A stretch of 64,000 nucleotides of DNA from Opacimonas sp014872805 (lineage in GTDB: Bacteria; Pseudomonadota; Gammaproteobacteria; Enterobacterales; Alteromonadaceae). The translations under genes were made by a program, and so were the position numbers. The first letter of the stretch is position 1; every line of letters begins with the position of its first letter. The stretch covers positions 62,001 through 126,000 of the forward strand of contig WKFN01000016.1 in the NCBI GenBank assembly GCA_014872805.1, in the 5' to 3' direction. Below, one piece after another: positions 18,118 through 25,778 of this stretch. Under the pieces are notes generated by a model. It did no database searches, was not told where the DNA came from, and saw only the letters and a list, made by a program, of their open reading frames with translations.

Positions 18118-18483
18118 TTAACTCAACGGTGTATCAAAGTCTTCAGAGATTTCAAAGTCACCATCAACAGAAATAAGTTTGTTATCCTCGAAACGCAACA
18201 CCAGCTCTTTACGTAAATCATCGCCAAATCCTTTCATGCCACGCTTGATTTCGTAAACATAATACCAAGTGTCCTGATTGAACAAATCGTTGATAACCGG
18301 CTTGCCCAAAACAAATTCCACTTGTTCTTTAGTCATTTGAACGCGTAGTTTTTCAACATCGCGTTTGTCTAAGTAGTTGCCTTGCGGTATATCAATGCGA
18401 TAGATCCAGTTTGAGCAGCCACTTAACGAAGAAATACTCATCACTAATATGACGGCAGCCAATGTTTGCTTAATTACTTGCAT
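18118..18483 (-). CDS. bamE: outer membrane protein assembly factor BamE
   Basis: 121 aa lipoprotein of the BAM complex, which inserts beta-barrel proteins into the outer membrane. The signal ends in LSGC with Cys23 as the lipidated residue. The SmpA/OmlA core shows RIDIPQGNYLDKRDVEKLRVQM, VEFVLGKPVINDLF and TWYYVYEIKRG. In E. coli it is near recN and nadK, as here. It lies 71 bases downstream of recN on the same strand. Confidence 0.94.
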   Translation of the reverse strand: MQVIKQTLAAVILVMSISSLSGCSNWIYRIDIPQGNYLDKRDVEKLRVQMTKEQVEFVLGKPVINDLFNQDTWYYVYEIKRGMKGFGDDLRKELVLRFEDNKLISVDGDFEISEDFDTPLS

Positions 18484-18554
18484 AGTTATCTTTTTAATTC
18501 AATTAATGCGTAAATGCTAACCTAGCGCATAAGACCTTGCAACCAATAAGAAGT

Positions 18555-20234
18555 TCAGCTGACATTTTTTAATAATTCGTTAGCATTTGCTAGGGCAGTC
18601 TCAGTGATTTCATCTCCCGCCAATAGTCGTGCAAGCTCACGTGAACGTTGTTCAGGCGAGAGTTCTCGCATTGTTGTCTCCGTACTGTGTCCATCCGTGA
18701 GCTTATTTACAAACAATTGCTGATGGCCTTGGGCAGCCACTTGTGGTAAGTGGGTGACACACAGAACTTGGGTAGTTTGACCTAAACTGCGCAATAACTG
18801 TCCAATCACAGATGCCGTTGGGCCACTGATACCTGTGTCTACTTCATCAAAAATGAGTGTAGGGATCTGATTTTGATCTGAAGTAATTACCTGTATAGCC
18901 AGTCCAATTCTTGATAATTCACCGCCAGAAACTATTTCTTCAATCGGTCCCATCGGTTGTCCAGGGTTCGTTGTGATCATAATTTGCACCTCGTCCTGGC
19001 CAAGTGAGGTAAGGGGACCTTGTGGATTGTGTTGCACCGTGAATTGCATTTGTGTGTGTGGCATATTCATTTTGGATACGCTCTGAACAACTGCTTGTGC
19101 TAATGCTTCACCGTGTTTGTGCCTTGAATTACTCAACCTGCTACTGGTCTCAGTATACGCATTTCTAGCTTCGTTTAATTCTGTTTGGAGACCTTGTATA
19201 GACTCCTCATCGCCTTGTAAGGAGTCATATTCTTGCTGGAGAATTTGATGATGGCAGAAAAGGCTCTCTGGCATCACAGCGTGTTTACGTGCAAGTTCCA
19301 TCGCCTGATTGAATCGATTCTCAACTTGCTGCATGCGCATCGGGTCAAGTTCTAAGTCAGAACAATATTCATTCAGTTGCGAAGCTGCTTCATTCAGGTT
19401 AATTTCGGCCTCTGCTAAACAGGTAATGATATCCGCAAGGGCAGGGTCGTTATCAACTTGCTCAGATAATTCTTGGATTGACTTACGTACCATGCGTACG
19501 GCATTGGCTTGCTCATCTTCACTGATTCGATACGATGCTTTTTGCGCATTTTCAAGTAGATCTTGGGCGTTGCTTAGGCGCTTGTACTCAATTTCTAGTT
19601 CAGTAAACTCATCTTCTTGTAGGGCAAAATCATTCAATTCTTGAACTTGATAGCTTAGGAGTTGACGTCGGTCAGCACGTTGTTGCTGTGCTTTTTGCAG
19701 TTGATTAAGTTGTTGTTGCAAGGTGTGGTAATGCTGATGAGCACGGGCTACTTCATTCAAGAGTTCAGTGTGTTCGGCATATTTATCTAGTAACTCAAGC
19801 TGTGCTTCAGGTTTCAAAAGGTAATGATGTGCATGCTGCCCATGGATAGCTAATAGTTGCTGACTGAGTAATTTAAGTTGGCTTAATGTAACGGAAACGC
19901 CATTGATAAAAGCTTTAGAACGACCTTCAGCAGAAATGACACGACGGATATGGCAGTGATCTGGCTGTTCGTCATCAAGCATTTCATGTTCAGACAACCA
20001 TTGTGAAACCTTGGGTAAGTCAGCTAGGTTAAACCAGGCATTGAGTTGCGCTTTATCAGCTCCTTTGCGAACAGAAGACGCATCGGCTCGCGCACCCAAA
20101 CACAGACTTAATCCATCAATGGCAATTGACTTACCCGCACCTGTTTCACCCGTGATGACAGATAAGCCTCCTTTGAACTGTACAGAGACGTTGCGCACGA
20201 TAGCAAAGTTTTCAATTGAGAGTGCAGTTAACAT
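18555..20234 (-). CDS. recN: DNA repair protein RecN
   Basis: 559 aa SMC-like ATPase acting in double-strand break repair. The Walker A motif ITGETGAGKS is near residue 28, a long coiled-coil middle spans roughly 155-370, and the ABC signature VSGGELSRIGLAI and Walker B PTLIFDEVDTGISG are in the C-terminal third. E. coli RecN is 553 aa and strongly SOS-induced. Consistent with that, a LexA-like box lies 39 bases upstream of this start. Confidence 0.95.
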   Translation of the reverse strand: MLTALSIENFAIVRNVSVQFKGGLSVITGETGAGKSIAIDGLSLCLGARADASSVRKGADKAQLNAWFNLADLPKVSQWLSEHEMLDDEQPDHCHIRRVISAEGRSKAFINGVSVTLSQLKLLSQQLLAIHGQHAHHYLLKPEAQLELLDKYAEHTELLNEVARAHQHYHTLQQQLNQLQKAQQQRADRRQLLSYQVQELNDFALQEDEFTELEIEYKRLSNAQDLLENAQKASYRISEDEQANAVRMVRKSIQELSEQVDNDPALADIITCLAEAEINLNEAASQLNEYCSDLELDPMRMQQVENRFNQAMELARKHAVMPESLFCHHQILQQEYDSLQGDEESIQGLQTELNEARNAYTETSSRLSNSRHKHGEALAQAVVQSVSKMNMPHTQMQFTVQHNPQGPLTSLGQDEVQIMITTNPGQPMGPIEEIVSGGELSRIGLAIQVITSDQNQIPTLIFDEVDTGISGPTASVIGQLLRSLGQTTQVLCVTHLPQVAAQGHQQLFVNKLTDGHSTETTMRELSPEQRSRELARLLAGDEITETALANANELLKNVS

Positions 20235-20272
20235 AGCTTAAACAACCTAATGCACTGGTTAAATATACAATG

Positions 20273-20288
20273 CAGTAAATATATACAG
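20273..20288. promoter_or_regulatory. candidate LexA (SOS) box upstream of recN
   Basis: CAGTAAATATATACAG matches the LexA consensus CTGTATATATATACAG at 14 of 16 positions; the mismatches are at positions 2 and 6. It is 39-54 bases upstream of the recN start, in an AT-rich promoter gap, and is followed by a second partial element (ACTGTATAAAATACTGT on the minus strand). E. coli recN carries several LexA boxes, so the location fits. Confidence 0.6.
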
Positions 20289-20326
20289 TATTTTATACAG
20301 TATCAAGATCAGTTTTGCTTTTTTGT

Positions 20327-21202
20327 TTAAAAAAGTTTACTGCCCCAATTGAGCTTGGAGCGTAATACATTAAAGTAATCGTAACTAGATGGATGAACGA
20401 TTCTCAGTGGAGAAGGGAACTTGCGAATAACGACTTCGTCTCCAGGCATAATGCTTAAACCCACTTGACTATCACAACTGACCTGGCAATCATCGGTGTT
20501 TTCCCGGGATATGATGAGTTTTACGGTATTATCCGCATCAACAACGATCGGGCGACTGGTCAATGTATGTGGAAACATTGGCACTAAAGTGAGAGCATTT
20601 AGTGACGGCATCATGATGGGGCCTCCGCCTGATAAAGAATACGCTGTGGAGCCAGTAGGGGTGGCGACAATCAAACCATCAGAGCGCTGCGTGAACATGA
20701 AATTATCATTCATGTAGACCTCAAATTCCATCATGTGCGCCACTTTAGCGTGGTGCAGTACAACTTCATTGACAGCAACATTAGTGGATTTTAGCGAGTC
20801 GTGACGACGAACGTCCACCTCGAGCAAGAAGCGTTCTTCAACAATCCCATTGCCCGCAAATATATCATCTAAATCAGGTACAATGTTGTCGGGATTAATG
20901 TCGGTTAAAAACCCCAAGTTGCCTCGGTTAACACCCACCACATGAATGTCATAACGAGCGAGCACGCGCGCAGCACCGAGCATATTACCGTCGCCACCGA
21001 CCACAATAGCTAAATCAGCAGCTTGGCCAATTTCGACTAGATTCGCTGCCGGTAAATCAGTAGCGATGAGTTCTTTGTGCAGGCGTTCTTCGACTAAAAC
21101 TTTGCATTTTTTTTCATGCAGATAATCAATTAGGCCAAGCACACTTTGATAAGTGGCTTCGTGTTGGGGTTTTCCTAAAATTCCGACAGTAGAGTAGGCC
21201 AT
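20327..21202 (-). CDS. nadK: NAD kinase
   Basis: 291 aa, the length of E. coli NadK (292). It phosphorylates NAD+ to NADP+ using ATP. The diphosphate-binding GGDGN motif is in VVGGDGNMLGAA (about residue 70), and GSTAYSLSGGGPI is near 180. It lies upstream of recN on the same strand with a 92-base gap holding the recN promoter, as in E. coli nadK-recN-bamE. Unlike E. coli, grpE is not adjacent but about 10 kb away. Confidence 0.95.
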   Translation of the reverse strand: MAYSTVGILGKPQHEATYQSVLGLIDYLHEKKCKVLVEERLHKELIATDLPAANLVEIGQAADLAIVVGGDGNMLGAARVLARYDIHVVGVNRGNLGFLTDINPDNIVPDLDDIFAGNGIVEERFLLEVDVRRHDSLKSTNVAVNEVVLHHAKVAHMMEFEVYMNDNFMFTQRSDGLIVATPTGSTAYSLSGGGPIMMPSLNALTLVPMFPHTLTSRPIVVDADNTVKLIISRENTDDCQVSCDSQVGLSIMPGDEVVIRKFPSPLRIVHPSSYDYFNVLRSKLNWGSKLF

Positions 21203-21246
21203 GCGCGTAACACTTTGTTTGTTATTACGCGCAATGTATCACGTTT

Positions 21247-22020
21247 TTAGCGTGCAACCCAACCCCCATCCAGGACTAAGGTTTGAGCGGTCATGTTTTT
21301 AGCGCCATCGGACATCAAAAATTCGGCTGTTTGCGCCAATTCTAATGGCTCGATAAAGGCTTTTTTGGGCATGGGTTCGAGCATGATTTTATTCACGACA
21401 TCTTCTTCTGAAATCCCATTTTCAATTGCTTGCTTGGCAATTTGAGCTTCTACTAATGGCGTCTTAACGTAAGCTGGGCAAAGCGTGTTGATGGTAATGT
21501 TTTTATCGCCATTCTCTAATGCAACGGTTTTTGCTAAACCAATTAGCCCGTGTTTTGCTGCGATATAAGCGGACTTAAATGGGGAGGCAACAAGTGAGTG
21601 GATGGAACCCACATTGATAATACGGCCATAATTGCGCTCTCGCATCCCAGGTAAAAAAGTTTGGGTGAGCATAGCGGGCCCTACGAGCATTATATTGATG
21701 AGTAATTGCCACTTCTCCGGCGGGAAATCTTCGATGCGAGATACATGTTGGATCCCTGCGTTGTTTATTAACACATCGACTTCTAAGTCGCCCATTTGCT
21801 GAGGCAGACTGGCAATATCTTCAAGACTTCCGACGTCTAATTTGATCGGATGCGCGGCATAGCCTAATTCAGCGAGTTTACCGACGGCCTCTTCCGCTGC
21901 ACCAAGATTGATATCTGCAATGATAATCATGTGACCTTGCGCGCCAAAATATTCAGCCATTGCATATCCGATGCCACTGGCTCCACCAGTGATAAAAAGT
22001 GTTTTGTGTTGAGGGCTCAT
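21247..22020 (-). CDS. bdhA: 3-hydroxybutyrate dehydrogenase (SDR)
   Basis: 257 aa short-chain dehydrogenase oxidising D-3-hydroxybutyrate to acetoacetate with NAD+. The cofactor loop is TGGASGIG (11-18), NNAG is at 86-89, and the catalytic residues are Ser139, Tyr152 and Lys156. The substrate-family signature SIHSLVASPFKSAYIAAKHG is characteristic of the PHB-cycle enzymes, as is the C-terminal LVLDGGWVAR. It starts 18 bases downstream of the PHA depolymerase gene and ends the four-gene operon, supporting a role in using liberated 3-hydroxybutyrate. Confidence 0.9.
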   Translation of the reverse strand: MSPQHKTLFITGGASGIGYAMAEYFGAQGHMIIIADINLGAAEEAVGKLAELGYAAHPIKLDVGSLEDIASLPQQMGDLEVDVLINNAGIQHVSRIEDFPPEKWQLLINIMLVGPAMLTQTFLPGMRERNYGRIINVGSIHSLVASPFKSAYIAAKHGLIGLAKTVALENGDKNITINTLCPAYVKTPLVEAQIAKQAIENGISEEDVVNKIMLEPMPKKAFIEPLELAQTAEFLMSDGAKNMTAQTLVLDGGWVAR

Positions 22021-22038
22021 AAACTTACATTCCTGAAA

Positions 22039-23064
22039 TTAGTTAACACTGCGTTGACTCATGGCACTGGATTTACTCAGAGCACCCAGAGCTTGGATCA
22101 TAGTATGTATCGCCTTGATCTGTTGACCTTCGCGTGTTGCATATTGATAATCGGTATAGCCCCACCAATCCCAACAACCATAAGGGTTAAACGGTAAGGC
22201 AAGAGAATTTTTAGTTTGTGGATATAGAACAACCATACGATTGGTATCCGCCCAGCGGTTAAGGCCGGTATCTTCAATGTATTGCATGCCGATGGTTTTG
22301 GCATTTTGTTTACAGCCATGGAAACTCACATGCAAGGAGCATGGCTCGCCATCCAAACACACATCGGGAATGTATACATAACCATTTTTAGCAATACTTT
22401 TGGCTGAATTTCCACCGAGCTTGTGCTGCTTAATTGGGTACACTTTACCTTGCTCTGAAGTGCTCGGGGTGTTGAGCTGGCCCACAGTGGCATTTAAAAG
22501 TGCACCTGCGGCATCAAATTGACAAGCTCCAATAAACGGAGAAACAGAGATATCACACGCATGTCCTTCGTTCACTGTCGGAAAATGATGGCTGGCTTCG
22601 TCATCCAATATCACCGTCATATTATCTTGCTGAAACCATTGCTGATATTGCTCGACAAGATGTTCCGCCACATGACGTCCAACGGTTTCGTCCTTATCAC
22701 CATGAAAAATCCAAACTTTTGAATCTTTTATTGCACTATCCGAAGCTAGTAACCCTCGAGATTGATAATCGTCAATTGTGCGATTAATTGCATCTAAATG
22801 AATCGGAGCATCTTCTTTGTGCAAACAGGCCGCCATGGCTTGACCGAGATTGCCTTGGGCACAATAATAGGGGCCACCAGCAAGCATGGCGACACCAGAC
22901 ACGTGTTCAGCATGAGCAAGATGGTACTGACCGGCCATATAAGCTCCAGAAGATAAACCTGAAATCGTTACCTGTTCGGTGTGCAAATTTAGTTGTTCTA
23001 GGGGAGCTTCTGCACGCGCCAACAAGCTTAAAAAACTGGCAAGTATTAGAGTCCGTTTAGTCAT
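22039..23064 (-). CDS. extracellular short-chain-length PHA (PHB) depolymerase
   Basis: 341 aa with an N-terminal signal peptide (about 1-19, ending ARAEA). The lipase box GLSSG is at 36-40 with Ser38 as nucleophile. An Asp candidate is in FHGDKDETV and a downstream SFHGCKQN segment is typical of this depolymerase group, as is the Trp-rich CWDWWGYTDYQYATREG near the C-terminus. There is no separate substrate-binding domain, so it may attack oligomers or amorphous polymer. Its start overlaps the upstream hydrolase gene by 8 bases. The dehydrogenase next to it supports 3-hydroxybutyrate polyester as substrate. Confidence 0.82.
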   Translation of the reverse strand: MTKRTLILASFLSLLARAEAPLEQLNLHTEQVTISGLSSGAYMAGQYHLAHAEHVSGVAMLAGGPYYCAQGNLGQAMAACLHKEDAPIHLDAINRTIDDYQSRGLLASDSAIKDSKVWIFHGDKDETVGRHVAEHLVEQYQQWFQQDNMTVILDDEASHHFPTVNEGHACDISVSPFIGACQFDAAGALLNATVGQLNTPSTSEQGKVYPIKQHKLGGNSAKSIAKNGYVYIPDVCLDGEPCSLHVSFHGCKQNAKTIGMQYIEDTGLNRWADTNRMVVLYPQTKNSLALPFNPYGCWDWWGYTDYQYATREGQQIKAIHTMIQALGALSKSSAMSQRSVN

Positions 23065-24271
23065 TGTGATTATCCGTTGGTGAGCTTTTTAAAAATTCTC
23101 GTAAAGTATCGTTTGCTTGTGCGATGGTGGCTAACCCGTTGAGATGTCCAAAATCACCATCCAAATAGATTAGTTCAGATGATTTGCCTATGTCAGTCAA
23201 TGCTTGATACATTAATTCTAGATGATATGGCATTAATAACAAGTCATTACTGGCAGGCATTAACAATACTTTAGCATTAAGGGCCGTTAACCCCTCTTTA
23301 AGTGATTCTTTTTGTCCAGCCATATACAACTGACATGCTCTTACCAGATACAGCAAATGGTTAGCATCCATCACCTCAGCACGTTCAGCCGCTCTTTGTT
23401 TGAGCCAAGTGGTAATCGCATGGTCTGCGGTAATGTTCATTAAAGGTGCTTCTTCTAGAGGGAAATGGCCGAGTTGTGCGCCAATCAAATTCATGTAGTC
23501 AGGATGAAGCGCGGTCTGTGTGATGGCCATTAATGCAGCGGTAAGACCCGCTATGGGTGGTTTGTTGTCGTAGTAATCCCCATTATTCCAGTTGGCATCT
23601 AACTTGATTGGCATGCTCCAATGTTCTAGTGCGGTCGTTGTCCATGCATCAGAATGAGCAGAACCAATCACCGCTGCGACTCTTGGCACCATTTCTGGAT
23701 ATGCGCTGGCCCATTCAAGGGCTTGCATCGATCCCATTGATGCACCGATCACAGCATGAAGTTTGGTAATACCTAACGTCTCCATCAATGCTTTTTGGAC
23801 ATTTACTTGGTCGCGCATAGTGATCACTGGAAATGATAACCCATAAGGTTTATTGGTCTTAGGATTGATACTTGCAGGACCAGTTGTGATCACATATGGG
23901 TCGTGAACCCCAAGGTTTGCCAGTGTGTCCACTGCAATGACATAGTAAATATCGGTATTTATCGCCTTACCCGGACCAATTATCGCGTCCCAATATCCAG
24001 GCTCGCCATCTTCTTCGTACTGCCCTGCAGCGTGTGAATTACCGGTAAAATAGTGAGTGATGAGGATGGCATTGTCTTTTGCTTCGTTAAGCGAGCCATA
24101 GGCTTCCCAACCAACCCGAACGTCAGAAATGGTTTGACCGTTAAAAAACGTCAGCGACGGCATCGAAAATTCGCGTTTCTCTTTGCTGAATGTCTGTGCT
24201 TGAGCAAGAGTGACTTCGGTATTAAACATATACAGTCCAATAATGAAAAATAGGCTAATTCGCATCAACAT
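23057..24271 (-). CDS. secreted MetX-like alpha/beta hydrolase
   Basis: 404 aa from the ATG at 24271, chosen because AAGGAG lies 7 bases ahead and it opens into a signal peptide (about 1-25, ending LAQA). The frame is open 19 codons further up, but that would overlap the permease gene. The fold resembles homoserine O-acetyltransferase: nucleophile Ser178 in IGASMGSMQALEWA, Asp in PASNDLLLMP and His in DGDFGHLNGL. A secretion signal makes methionine synthesis unlikely. Between a permease and a PHA depolymerase, an oligomer esterase is a reasonable guess, not shown. Confidence 0.75.
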   Translation of the reverse strand: MLMRISLFFIIGLYMFNTEVTLAQAQTFSKEKREFSMPSLTFFNGQTISDVRVGWEAYGSLNEAKDNAILITHYFTGNSHAAGQYEEDGEPGYWDAIIGPGKAINTDIYYVIAVDTLANLGVHDPYVITTGPASINPKTNKPYGLSFPVITMRDQVNVQKALMETLGITKLHAVIGASMGSMQALEWASAYPEMVPRVAAVIGSAHSDAWTTTALEHWSMPIKLDANWNNGDYYDNKPPIAGLTAALMAITQTALHPDYMNLIGAQLGHFPLEEAPLMNITADHAITTWLKQRAAERAEVMDANHLLYLVRACQLYMAGQKESLKEGLTALNAKVLLMPASNDLLLMPYHLELMYQALTDIGKSSELIYLDGDFGHLNGLATIAQANDTLREFLKSSPTDNHND

Positions 24272-24287
24272 ACACTTGCTCCTTATC

Positions 24288-25583
24288 TTAAATGATACTG
24301 AATAACGCAATCGCCATGACCACGCCAATCAAGGGCACAACCACAGTTAATGCACCAAGAGGCAAATATGCACTGGCATGACTTTCTCCACAAATCGCTC
24401 GGATTAACGTCACCACATAGCCATTATGGGGCAATGAGTCTAACGCGCCAGAGGAAATAGCAACAATTCGATGTAACTCTTCTGGATCGACATCTTGCTC
24501 CATGTAATGAGGAGCAAGAAGCGGTAACGCGATCGCTTGGCCACCGGATGCAGATCCGGTTAAACCTGCAATCACACTGACGGCGACCGCGGCCCCGATC
24601 AATTCGTTGCCGGGTAAATTAGTCATGATTGCCACGGTATCGGAAAACGCCTGGGTGTTTTTGGCAACAGCACCAAAACCAACAACTGCTGCAGTGTTGC
24701 CAATGGCAACCAGCGCGCCAGTAGTACCTAGGTTTATAGCTTTTGAGATGCTGATAAAATAGCGATAATTAATTGCCAAAAGTGATAATACACCACCGCC
24801 TAGCGCAACAATCAGAGCCATCTTTCCATAGGTTTCATGGAAAATAAAAGACAGCACTAATACTACTATGATGGGTATGATACCCGTTATTGGGTTGGGC
24901 AATTTTCGCTGGGTGACTTGCGGGTCGTCATCACGCGCGACAAAGCCTTCTCCTGCAGCGACGGCTTTACCAATCATGCGTTTGAGCCACCAATAACCAA
25001 ATAGCGCCATAAATATCGCAACTACTAAGCTGACTTCCCACGCAGCAAAAGCAGAGGTGCCAAGGTAGGGGATGGGGATCCAGTTTTGGATCTCTGGGCT
25101 GCCAGCTGACGTCATGGTGAATGTCACCGAGCCAAATGCTAATGTAGCTGGAATAAAGCGACGTGGTAAGTTAGCGTCTTTAAATAGGCTTAAGGCCATT
25201 GGATAAACCGAGAACGCAACGACAAAAAGAGAAACGCCGCCATAGGTCAGAATAGCGCAAGCACTGACTATGGCCAACACGGCGTGTTGAAACCCCAGTT
25301 TGGTCACAATCCATTGCGCTAGGGCATCAGCGGCTCCAGTATCTTCCATGAATTTACCAAACAGTGCCCCAAGCAAAAACATAAAGAACCACGCGCCAAT
25401 GAAGCTGGTAAAACCAGACATATACATGGTCACAAAATTTGCCTCACCCGTGAATACGGCAATGCCATTGCACAATGCGACGAATACCGCACACAAGGGC
25501 GCAGCGATAAATAAATTCATGCCTCGAATGGTCAGAAAAATTAATAACGCCAATCCACCTAGCAAGCCAAAGATACTTAGCAT
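24288..25583 (-). CDS. GntP family permease
   Basis: 431 aa polytopic inner-membrane protein with about 12 hydrophobic spans. Family features include ILTYGGVSLFVVAFSVYPMA, GLTGSASGGQAIALPLLAP and SLPHNGYVVTLIRAICGESH. GntP proteins are proton symporters for gluconate and other hydroxy acids, including D-serine and 3-hydroxybutyrate-type substrates. As the first gene of an operon with PHA depolymerase and 3-hydroxybutyrate dehydrogenase, 3-hydroxybutyrate is the most likely cargo (inference). Confidence 0.85.
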   Translation of the reverse strand: MLSIFGLLGGLALLIFLTIRGMNLFIAAPLCAVFVALCNGIAVFTGEANFVTMYMSGFTSFIGAWFFMFLLGALFGKFMEDTGAADALAQWIVTKLGFQHAVLAIVSACAILTYGGVSLFVVAFSVYPMALSLFKDANLPRRFIPATLAFGSVTFTMTSAGSPEIQNWIPIPYLGTSAFAAWEVSLVVAIFMALFGYWWLKRMIGKAVAAGEGFVARDDDPQVTQRKLPNPITGIIPIIVVLVLSFIFHETYGKMALIVALGGGVLSLLAINYRYFISISKAINLGTTGALVAIGNTAAVVGFGAVAKNTQAFSDTVAIMTNLPGNELIGAAVAVSVIAGLTGSASGGQAIALPLLAPHYMEQDVDPEELHRIVAISSGALDSLPHNGYVVTLIRAICGESHASAYLPLGALTVVVPLIGVVMAIALFSII

Positions 25584-25651
25584 AGCGACTCCATTTTTTT
25601 ACTGAGTTGTTGTTTTTATGTTACGCAAAGAAGATTGCGAATTTTACAAAT

Positions 25652-25667
25652 AGTGATGTATTTCACT
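25652..25667. promoter_or_regulatory. CRP-like site
   Basis: AGTGATGTATTTCACT has the CRP spacing (TGTGA-N6-TCACA) with 8 of 10 core positions matching. It lies in the 195-base gap between the divergent permease operon and the TonB receptor, about 69 bases from the permease start. Catabolite control of a carbon-scavenging locus would make sense. Assigned by eye. Confidence 0.4.
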
Positions 25668-25727
25668 GTAAAAGCCCATAGTACTATCGTGCTAGCGATT
25701 TTTTTCAAAAGTCGAAGTAAGCTTGTC

Positions 25728-25745
25728 TGTGAAAGATATTTCACA
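25728..25745. promoter_or_regulatory. perfect 18-bp dyad, candidate operator
   Basis: TGTGAAAGATATTTCACA is a perfect 7-base inverted repeat around GATA, located 33 bases upstream of the TonB receptor start. Its half-sites resemble CRP's, but the spacing (TGTGA-N8-TCACA) is two bases too long for CRP. It may instead bind a local regulator, such as the response regulator encoded downstream. Confidence 0.4.
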
Positions 25746-25778
25746 CTTACAAAACAACTTATTTACATGGGTAGTGAC

